A stretch of 5,244 nucleotides of DNA from Verrucomicrobia subdivision 3 bacterium UBA7542 (GTDB lineage Bacteria; Verrucomicrobiota; Verrucomicrobiia; Limisphaerales; UBA11358). Where the stretch lies: contig DLMG01000128.1 in the NCBI GenBank assembly GCA_002479245.1, positions 1-5,244 of the forward strand, in the 5' to 3' direction. The position numbers were made by a program, and so were the translations under genes. The notes under the pieces were generated by a model that was given only the letters and a program-made list of their open reading frames with translations, was not told the origin of the DNA and searched no databases. This document shows, one piece after another, positions 1 through 5,244 of this stretch; the stretch's first letter is position 1, and every line of letters starts with the position of its first letter.

Positions 1-2625
1 GCGCTGCTGCCGCACGACCGGACCGACGCGCAACGCAAGCGTGAACACAGCGATTTTTCGTTTTTGACCACTGGCAGCGCGTGGCTGCCGCCGGTTCTGG
101 CCGTGTTGGTTTGCGGTTTGCAAATGACGTTTTGGCAGAACGCAACGAATTACACGGGCGAGATGTTCGACCTGTTGCTGTTCGCGTTCGTGATTTGGTC
201 GTTGCTGGAATACCGGCTGGATGATCGCGAATGGCGTTTGTTTCTGGCCTCGGTCGTGTATGGCGCGGGCATGGCAAATAATTGGGCAATGGTGGGATTT
301 TTTCCGGCTTTCGCAGCGGCGATAGTGTGGATTCGCGGCTTGAGCTTCTTCAAGCCGCGATTTCTCCAAAGAATGATGTTGTGCGGGCTGCTGGGAATGA
401 CGTTTTTCCTTTTGCTGCCACTGCTGGTCGTGATTTCGGGCAAGGTGCCGATGACTTTCTGGGGGACACTGAAAACCAGCCTGGTTCCGCAATATAATGT
501 GCTGAAACTTTATTTCTTCTGCTGCCTCCACCCATCGCAACATCTTGAATTCCTGGCGTTGTTGCTGGCTTACCTGATACCGGTGTTCGTGATGGCGATT
601 CGCTGGAAAGCGGCCTTCGGCGATCACAGCCCCATGGGCATGGCGTTGACGAGTTTCCTGTTTCATCTGGTGTGCGCCGCCTTTTTGATCTTCTGCATTT
701 GGATGGCATTTGACCCGCCGTTCAGCCCGCGGCAGCTCAACCTGGGAACACCGCTCTTGACCCTTTATTATCTCGGCGCATTGAGCATTGGTTATTTCAG
801 CGGCTATTTTTTGCTCGTTTTTGGCAAAGCACCCAGCAGCCGGGTGCAACCACCCCGACCGGATCCGTTTCAATTTTTGGATCCCCTGGTAATCGTCGGC
901 GTTTGGGTGCTCGCGGCGGCAGCAGTAACCGGGCTGATTTACAGAAATACGCCGCAAATCCGCGCGGCAAACGACGATACATTCCAAAAATATGCATCGT
1001 TTGTGGAGGAGAATCTACCGCGTTCGGGCGGCGTTTTGTTGAGCGATGATTCGAGCCGTTTATTTCTGGTGGAGGCGGCGTTGGCGCGGGACGGCCGGGC
1101 AAAGGATTTTTTGCCGCTCGATACCCAGTCCCTGAACTGGCCTGCTTATTCCCGGTTCCTGCACGACAAATTCCCGCAAAAGTGGCCGGAACTGGTTTCG
1201 CCGAAAGAAGTGAAACCGGTCAATCCGATTGAACTCGTCGGTGCCTTGACCATGCTGGCCAAATCCAACGAGCTTTATTACCTGCATCCGAGCTTCGGCT
1301 ACTATTTCGAGCAATTCTATCAGGAGCCGCACGGTCTGGCCTGCAAACTAAAAACACTGCCCAGTGACACGCTGTTGCCACCGTTACCGGACAAAAATCA
1401 AATCGCTGAGAACCAGGCATTCTGGGCGCGGGTGGAAACGCAGGCGTTCGCTCCCATTAAACGCGCGGTCACGCCGCCCGACCCGAATGCGCCGTGCAGT
1501 TGGGGTCAGCAAATGCTGGATACACTTCACGTGCCCCGCGAACAAAATCAAAATGCCATCCTTGCCGGAACCTTTTACTCGCGCAGCCTGAATTTCTGGG
1601 GTGTTCAGTTGCAACGTGCCGGCGATCTTACAAACGCCGCCGCGTGTTTCGCCATGGCAAAAGAAGTCAATCCCGACAACTTCATCGCGCAAATCAATCT
1701 CCGGTTCAATCAAAGCCTTCGTGCCGGCAAAAGAGTGCCGCTGGACTTGTCCAAAACCACCAGTGATCAATTTGGCAAATACCGCGATTGGAACCAAGCG
1801 CTCAACGCCAACGGGCCTTTCGATGAACCGAGTTTTTGTTTTGTCGAGGGCCTTAACCTGGCGGCGCGAAACGGATTCTTTCGCCAGGCCGTTGCGCCGT
1901 TGGCGCGCGTTCGAGAATTCGAGCCGGACAATCTGGTCGCACGACTCTGGCTCGGCCAGATTTACGTGATGTTCCACCTGCCCGACCGCGCGCTCGATGC
2001 GTTGCGCGATCCGCTGGAACAGCCGGAAAGATTTCCGCTCGCCAAAACGAATGAAACTCAACTAAATGTCATCGCCGCCGCCGCTTATTTTCAAAAAAAT
2101 GACCCGGCACAGGGAACGCAACTTCTTGAAACCGAAATCGCCCGCCATCCGACCAACGACGACCTGCTCCTGACGGCGGCGCAAATTTATTTGGCCCGCG
2201 GGCTTTTTACCAACGCGCTCACCATCATTGACCTCAAACTCCGGCTCACACCCAACGACCCGGCCTGGCTTTTAAATCGGGGCTACGTTTCCTTTCAGTC
2301 CAAAGCCTACGATGACGCCATTGACGCATTCAGCCGCGTGCTCGCCATTCAAACGACCAATTCTGCGGCGCGGTTCAATCGCGCCCTGGCCTGCCTCGCC
2401 AGCGGCAAGCTCGAGGCTGCGCGTGCCGATTACAAAACCTTGCAGCAGTCTCTCACCAATGCGTTCCAGATCGCCTACGGCCTTGGCGAAATTGCCTGGC
2501 GCCAGCACGAAACGAACGAAGCGATTAGAAATTACAAACTTTATCTGGCCAACGCGAACACCAACACCGCCGAGGCCACAAACGTCATTCAACGGCTCCG
2601 CGAACTCAAGGGCCCTTCACCCTGA
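1..2625 (+). CDS. DUF2723 (GT117-type) polytopic membrane protein with C-terminal TPR repeats, 5'-truncated
   Basis: The reading frame is open from base 1, so the gene starts upstream; 874 residues are visible. The N-terminal third has about eight hydrophobic membrane segments, roughly residues 28-45, 55-71, 79-112, 123-146, 181-201, 213-236, 250-275 and 292-314. The run TFWQNATNYTGEMFDLLLF and the later GMANNWAMVGFFP match the part of DUF2723 that follows its catalytic loop. A soluble region (about 315-525) follows, then about six or seven TPR-like helix pairs (about 526-560 and 645-855) with typical signatures such as AYDDAIDAFSRVL. DUF2723 is classed as CAZy family GT117, and human TMEM260 of this family is a protein O-mannosyltransferase. 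By analogy this protein would transfer sugar from a lipid donor outside the cytoplasm; that is inference. The acidic catalytic loop expected near the N-terminus lies outside the window, so activity cannot be judged. The stop is 9 bases before the next glycosyltransferase gene, which implies an operon. Confidence -1.
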   Translation, partial: ALLPHDRTDAQRKREHSDFSFLTTGSAWLPPVLAVLVCGLQMTFWQNATNYTGEMFDLLLFAFVIWSLLEYRLDDREWRLFLASVVYGAGMANNWAMVGFFPAFAAAIVWIRGLSFFKPRFLQRMMLCGLLGMTFFLLLPLLVVISGKVPMTFWGTLKTSLVPQYNVLKLYFFCCLHPSQHLEFLALLLAYLIPVFVMAIRWKAAFGDHSPMGMALTSFLFHLVCAAFLIFCIWMAFDPPFSPRQLNLGTPLLTLYYLGALSIGYFSGYFLLVFGKAPSSRVQPPRPDPFQFLDPLVIVGVWVLAAAAVTGLIYRNTPQIRAANDDTFQKYASFVEENLPRSGGVLLSDDSSRLFLVEAALARDGRAKDFLPLDTQSLNWPAYSRFLHDKFPQKWPELVSPKEVKPVNPIELVGALTMLAKSNELYYLHPSFGYYFEQFYQEPHGLACKLKTLPSDTLLPPLPDKNQIAENQAFWARVETQAFAPIKRAVTPPDPNAPCSWGQQMLDTLHVPREQNQNAILAGTFYSRSLNFWGVQLQRAGDLTNAAACFAMAKEVNPDNFIAQINLRFNQSLRAGKRVPLDLSKTTSDQFGKYRDWNQALNANGPFDEPSFCFVEGLNLAARNGFFRQAVAPLARVREFEPDNLVARLWLGQIYVMFHLPDRALDALRDPLEQPERFPLAKTNETQLNVIAAAAYFQKNDPAQGTQLLETEIARHPTNDDLLLTAAQIYLARGLFTNALTIIDLKLRLTPNDPAWLLNRGYVSFQSKAYDDAIDAFSRVLAIQTTNSAARFNRALACLASGKLEAARADYKTLQQSLTNAFQIAYGLGEIAWRQHETNEAIRNYKLYLANANTNTAEATNVIQRLRELKGPSP

Positions 2626-2634
2626 AACGCGCCA

Positions 2635-3804
2635 ATGCGCGTCACGCACATCATCACCCGGCTGGTCGTCGGCGGCGCGCAGGAAAACACCGTCGCTTCC
2701 GTGCTTGGTCTGCGCCAAAAACCCGGCGTCGAAGTTTATTTGATCTCCGGCCCGACGACCGGACCCGAAGGCTCGCTCGAATCTGAATTCGCGGGCACGC
2801 CGGAAATTTTCACGCGCGTTCTGGAACTTGTCCGCCCGATTCACCCGCTGAAAGACTGGCTCGCGTTGCGCCGGCTCGAAAAAATTCTGCGCGAACAAAA
2901 GCCTGACCTCGTCCACACTCACAGCGGCAAGGCGGGAATTCTCGGCCGCCTCGCGGCCCGGCGCGCGGGCGTGCCGGTGATCATTCACCACATTCACGGC
3001 CCTTCCTTCGGCCCGTTTCAAGGATTACTGGCCAACTGGATTTTTACCGCCGCCGAGCGTTACGCCGCCCGCGTCACCACGCATTTTATTTGCTCGGCGC
3101 AGGCCATGACCCGGATTTATCTGGCTGCCGGCATCGGACGGCCGGAGATGTTCACCCGCATTTTCAGCGGCTTTCAACTCCAGCCGTTTTTGGACGCCAC
3201 AAACGATCTTGCGCTCCGGAAAAAATTGGGAATCCCCGCCGATGCTTTTGTCATCGGCAAAATCGCGCGGCTGTTCAAACTCAAAGGCCATGAAGATTTG
3301 CTGCTGGCGTTTCAATCGGCGCTGCCGCAATGCCCGCGCGCCCGGTTGCTGCTTGTCGGTGATGGTTCTTTGCGGCCGCATCTGGAAAATCGCGCGCGCA
3401 AACTTGGCGTCGCAGAAAAGGTCGTTTTCACCGGACTCGTGCCGCCGAATGAAGTGGCGCGCTACATCGGCATCATGGATTGTCTTGCGCATTTGTCGTC
3501 GCGTGAGGCGCTCTCCCGCGCGCTGCCGCAGGCGCTCGCCGCCGGCAAACCGGTTGTTTCCTACAATTTCGATGGTGCGGACGAGATTTGTCTTGATGGC
3601 GAAACCGGTTTTTTGGTTCGCACCGGCGACATTGCCACCGTCACCCAACGGCTGCTCCAACTCGCCAACGACGCGCCGTTGCGGGAGCGCCTCGGTCGCC
3701 GCGGACAACAATTCGTCCGCGAAAATTTTGCCGTCGAAAAAATGGTGGACGCCATTTACAATCTCTATCTGAAATTGGCCGCCGACCACGGCCTTCGGTT
3801 GTGA
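2635..3804 (+). CDS. Glycosyltransferase family 4 (GT-B fold)
   Basis: This is a 389-residue protein, the usual length for GT4 enzymes, which are cytoplasmic or membrane-associated and move a sugar from a nucleotide-sugar donor onto a growing glycan. The N-terminal Rossmann half opens MRVTHIITRLVVGGAQENT with the classic GGAQ acceptor loop, then DLVHTHSGKAGILGRLAAR (91-109) and IIHHIHGPSFG (117-126). The C-terminal donor half has IGKIARLFKLKGHEDLLLAF (207-226) with basic residues R212 and K217, LLVGDG (239-244), VVFTGLVPP (263-271) and the EX7E region at 291-299. In that region the first Glu (E291) is present but the second position is Gln (Q299). The ATG at 2635 is chosen because it places the family's N-terminal strand at residue 1; no Shine-Dalgarno sequence is seen before it. 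The end overlaps the next gene by 4 bases (GTGA), a sign of coupled translation. The donor and acceptor sugars cannot be told from sequence. A role in envelope or exopolysaccharide synthesis is inferred from the neighbours. Confidence -1.
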   Translation: MRVTHIITRLVVGGAQENTVASVLGLRQKPGVEVYLISGPTTGPEGSLESEFAGTPEIFTRVLELVRPIHPLKDWLALRRLEKILREQKPDLVHTHSGKAGILGRLAARRAGVPVIIHHIHGPSFGPFQGLLANWIFTAAERYAARVTTHFICSAQAMTRIYLAAGIGRPEMFTRIFSGFQLQPFLDATNDLALRKKLGIPADAFVIGKIARLFKLKGHEDLLLAFQSALPQCPRARLLLVGDGSLRPHLENRARKLGVAEKVVFTGLVPPNEVARYIGIMDCLAHLSSREALSRALPQALAAGKPVVSYNFDGADEICLDGETGFLVRTGDIATVTQRLLQLANDAPLRERLGRRGQQFVRENFAVEKMVDAIYNLYLKLAADHGLRL

Positions 3805-4778
3805 CCTTTCCGTTCAATTTTTTTCTCGCCGCTCTGGCGGGCGCGTTTTTAACGACGCTGCTCGCGCTGCCGCTCTGGCGCGAATGGTGTCTGCGCGTCA
3901 ATCTCGTGGATGACCCCGGCCAGCGCAAAATCCACGACGCGCCCGTGCCGCTCGCCGGCGGCCTCGCCGTGCTCACCGGCATTTTGTTGCCGCTCACGGC
4001 CGGAGCAATTTCGCTCAAGCTCGGTGTGAACATTGCCGGCCAAACGCATCTGATTGCGCACGGATTGAACCGCCGCGCCATTGAACTTGCCGTAATTGCG
4101 TTCGGCGCGATTGCGATGGTCGTGCTTGGCTGGCTGGACGACAAACATGAACTGAAACCCTTGCCGAAATTTATCGGCCAATTGTTCATCGCCGTGCTCG
4201 TTGCCGCCGCCTGCAAGCGCATCACGCTCTTCGTGCCCAGCGTCACGTTCAGCTACGCCATTACCATTCTGTGGGTGCTCACGGTCGTCAACGCCTTCAA
4301 TTTCATGGACAACATGAACGGCCTTTGTGCCGGGCTGGGCGCGATTGGCGCGTGGCAATTTGCCGTCATCGCCGCGGGGGATGGCGAATACCTCGTGGCG
4401 TTGATTGCGTTTCTGGCGTGCGGCGCGCTCGTTGGTTTTTTGCCATCCAATTTCCCCCATGCGCGCGCCTTTCTCGGCGACGCGGGCAGCCATCTCGTCG
4501 GCTATCTGCTCGCGGTGCTGGCGATCCTGCCGCACTTTTACACGAAACGAAATCCCCACCCGTTCGCCGTGCTCTCGCCGTTGTTCGTGCTGGCCATTCC
4601 ACTGGCCGACCTCGCGTGGGTTGTCATCCAACGCACGCTGGCAGGCAAACCATTTTATATCGGCGACACGAATCACCTGTCGCACCGGCTCGTCCGCATG
4701 GGGATGAGTCGGACCCGCGCCGTGCTGCTCATCTGGCTGGTCGCCGCCGCCATCGGTTCCATCGCCTGGTGGCTCTGA
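3801..4778 (+). CDS. Undecaprenyl-phosphate N-acetylhexosamine-1-phosphate transferase, MraY/WecA/TagO superfamily
   Basis: This 325-residue integral membrane protein with about ten hydrophobic segments matches enzymes that transfer GlcNAc-1-phosphate (or a similar sugar phosphate) from a UDP-sugar to undecaprenyl phosphate, the first committed step of O-antigen, enterobacterial common antigen or teichoic-acid-like glycans. Signatures in order are: LVDDPGQRKIHDAPVPLAGG (35-54), the cytoplasmic N-terminal motif; GWLDDKHEL (110-118) with the DD pair (113-114) tied to Mg2+ and carrier binding; PKFIGQL (122-128); NAFNFMDNMNGLCAGLG (164-180) with N167, D170 and N173; FLGDAGS (224-230) with D227; and the His-rich loop NHLSHRL (291-297). 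All key motifs look intact, so activity is likely. MraY itself is less likely because the gene lies among glycosyltransferases rather than mur genes; WecA and TagO cannot be separated by eye. Translation starts at GTG within the overlap with the upstream gene. No good early ATG exists, and this start leaves a short lead into the first membrane helix. Confidence -1.
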   Translation: MTFPFNFFLAALAGAFLTTLLALPLWREWCLRVNLVDDPGQRKIHDAPVPLAGGLAVLTGILLPLTAGAISLKLGVNIAGQTHLIAHGLNRRAIELAVIAFGAIAMVVLGWLDDKHELKPLPKFIGQLFIAVLVAAACKRITLFVPSVTFSYAITILWVLTVVNAFNFMDNMNGLCAGLGAIGAWQFAVIAAGDGEYLVALIAFLACGALVGFLPSNFPHARAFLGDAGSHLVGYLLAVLAILPHFYTKRNPHPFAVLSPLFVLAIPLADLAWVVIQRTLAGKPFYIGDTNHLSHRLVRMGMSRTRAVLLIWLVAAAIGSIAWWL

Positions 4779-4780
4779 TT

Positions 4781-4906
4781 GGAGCGGCGCTGCTGCACCG
4801 CCCCAATTACAAATTTATTGCTGCGCTGGCTGTCGGTAAATTTAGGGCAGAGCGGCAGCGCCGCCGGGTATGATGGCCCGCAGCCGAACAGCCCTACCGT
4901 CTCTGG
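4781..4906. repeat. Structured intergenic element with nested inverted repeats, possible dispersed repeat
   Basis: This non-coding stretch directly follows the operon and contains several complementary arms. GCGGCGCTGCTGC (4784-4796) pairs with GCGGCAGCGCCGC (4852-4864) with one G-T pair. Inside these arms, AAATTTA (4811-4817) pairs with TAAATTT (4837-4843). Competing pairings are GGCTGTCGG (4828-4836) with CCGAACAGCC (4884-4893, one bulged A) and TAGGGC (4843-4848) with GCCCTA (4891-4896). No run of T follows the main stem, so it is not a classical intrinsic terminator. The dense pairing resembles dispersed intergenic repeats of verrucomicrobial genomes, but copy number cannot be seen here. 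It could also shield the 3' end of the operon transcript. The arms are seen directly; the roles are inference. Confidence -1.
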
Positions 4907-4921
4907 AATATGTGCCGATGA

Positions 4922-5110
4922 TTATCGGGAAATGGTATCAAGTCTCACCCAGCCATGATTCGCATAGAGAACTTCAGCGGAAGGGGCACAAAGATAAAGG
5001 CGTTTTACACTCAATTGGCGCGCTTCTTTTGTCAATCGGCGAATAAGCTCAGTTGCCACGCCACGGCCTCGATGCTCTTTAACCACGAAGATTCCGCCCA
5101 GGGGTGACAA
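4922..5110 (-). pseudogene. Remnant of a GNAT-family N-acetyltransferase (C-terminal half)
   Basis: Sixty-two in-frame codons on the minus strand match the acetyl-CoA binding core of GNAT enzymes, which acetylate amines using acetyl-CoA. LSPLGGIFVV gives strand beta4, EHRGRGVATELIRRL carries the R/Q-x-x-G-x-G/A pyrophosphate-binding loop (motif A), and VKRLYLCAPSAEVLYANHGW matches strand beta5 through the Y-x-x-x-GW motif. The N-terminal half, about 80 residues in intact relatives, is missing: in this frame a TGA lies at 5117-5119, and the other two minus frames show no GNAT sequence before scpA begins 72 bases away. The last beta-strand after GW also seems cut, since the frame stops nine residues after that tryptophan. 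The surrounding bases are visibly less GC-rich than the operon, as in a decaying or acquired segment. An expressed mini-protein starting at TTG 5110 is possible but unlikely, because half the fold is absent. Confidence -1.
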
Positions 5111-5133
5111 TATTTTTCATTTTCGTTCCGCCA

Positions 5134-5162
5134 TTGCAAACCGCCGGCGCCCGTTTTAGAAT
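5134..5162 (+). promoter_or_regulatory. Candidate sigma-70-type promoter for scpA
   Basis: TTGCAA (5134-5139, 4 of 6 to TTGACA) and TAGAAT (5157-5162, 5 of 6 to TATAAT) are separated by exactly 17 bases (5140-5156). Transcription would start near 5169-5170, leaving a leader of only about 13 bases before the scpA ATG. The element lies in the only non-coding gap before scpA, and the remnant gene points the other way, so scpA needs its own promoter about here. The match is by eye to the E. coli consensus, and the true consensus of this host is unknown. Confidence -1.
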
Positions 5163-5182
5163 TTTCACAATTCATTCAGCGC

Positions 5183-5244
5183 ATGGCGGAATATAAAGTC
5201 CAGTTTGAGGTCTTCGAAGGACCGCTCGATTTGCTCCTTTACCT
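5183..5244 (+). CDS. scpA: Segregation and condensation protein A, 3'-truncated by the window end
   Basis: Only the first 20 full codons plus two bases are present. They read MAEYKVQFEVFEGPLDLLLY, and the partial last codon CT can only encode Leu. The pattern V-x-x-E-x-F-E-G-P-L-D-L-L-L-x-L is the hallmark N-terminus of the kleisin ScpA, which joins SMC and ScpB in the bacterial condensin complex that compacts and segregates the chromosome. The ATG fits the family, where the FEGPLDLLL motif starts about 10 residues in. No Shine-Dalgarno sequence is visible upstream (CAATTCATTCAGCGC). The gene is separated from the glycan operon by about 400 bases and probably has its own promoter at 5134-5162. 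The call rests on a short but very distinctive motif. scpB often follows scpA, so it may lie just outside the window. Confidence -1.
   Translation, partial: MAEYKVQFEVFEGPLDLLLY

Noticed and set aside
1..22. Resemblance of the first bases to the repeat arm near 4787-4800
   Set aside because: The shared GCGCTGCTGC run is short and GC-rich and lies in coding sequence, so it fits chance.
64..66. TTG codon as the start of the first gene
   Set aside because: The same frame is open back to base 1 with plausible coding sequence, and the DUF2723 family has a further N-terminal catalytic region, so this TTG is internal and the gene begins upstream.
1384..2061. Antisense open frame of 225 codons opposite the TPR region
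   Set aside because: No motif or start context supports it, and the sense frame has clear TPR signatures over the same bases.
3025..3789. Antisense open frame of 254 codons opposite the GT4 gene
   Set aside because: It shows low-complexity composition and no known domain, and it lies fully inside a well-supported gene. It is a shadow of GC-rich codon use.
3849..4685. Long antisense open frame of 278 codons opposite the WecA-like gene
   Set aside because: Its product is rich in Arg, Glu, Gln and His with no recognisable motif, and the opposite strand encodes a protein with every conserved family motif. It is a codon-bias shadow.
4784..4864. Intrinsic terminator for the operon
   Set aside because: The stem arms are 13 bases with a 55-base gap between them and no T-run after the second arm. 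It may still affect RNA stability but does not meet the terminator pattern.
4271..4873. Overlapping plus-strand open frame of 200 codons in another frame of the WecA-like gene
   Set aside because: The translation is Arg- and Pro-rich without domains, and the true frame carries the NxxNxxDxxN, GDAGS and HLSHR motifs over the same bases.

Overview
The window is a stretch of bacterial chromosome with a fairly high GC content and dense coding on the plus strand. No phage, insertion sequence, CRISPR array, tRNA or rRNA is visible. The gene types (a DUF2723/GT117 membrane protein with a TPR tail, a GT4 glycosyltransferase, and a WecA/TagO-like phosphosugar transferase) together with the sequence style suggest a Gram-negative member of the PVC group, most likely Verrucomicrobiota of the Pedosphaera/Limisphaera kind. 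This assignment is inferred from recalled family resemblance and was not tested by a search.

Bases 1-4778 form a compact, co-directional glycan cassette. It starts with a 5'-truncated multi-membrane-spanning DUF2723 protein with C-terminal TPR repeats (1-2625). Nine bases later comes a GT-B fold family 4 glycosyltransferase (2635-3804). A polyprenyl-phosphate N-acetylhexosamine-1-phosphate transferase of the MraY/WecA/TagO superfamily (3801-4778) follows, starting at a GTG inside the 4-base overlap GTGA. The spacing implies one transcript and coupled translation. The inferred division of labour is as follows: the WecA-like enzyme loads the first sugar phosphate on the lipid carrier, the GT4 enzyme extends a glycan at the cytoplasmic face, and the DUF2723 protein transfers sugar from a lipid donor on the periplasmic side, possibly onto protein.

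Bases 4779-5182 hold no intact gene. The first part (about 4781-4906) is rich in nested and competing inverted repeats and looks like a structured or dispersed intergenic repeat. Next to it, on the minus strand (4922-5110), lies the C-terminal half of a GNAT acetyltransferase without its N-terminal half, which is a gene remnant. At 5134-5162 there is a good sigma-70-type promoter candidate. At 5183 the plus-strand gene scpA begins (chromosome segregation and condensation protein A) and runs off the window end after 20 full codons.

No clearly new biological system is visible. The items most worth a second look are the structured element beside the GNAT remnant, the DUF2723-GT4-WecA gene set as a possible protein or envelope glycosylation unit, and the altered EX7E motif of the GT4 enzyme.
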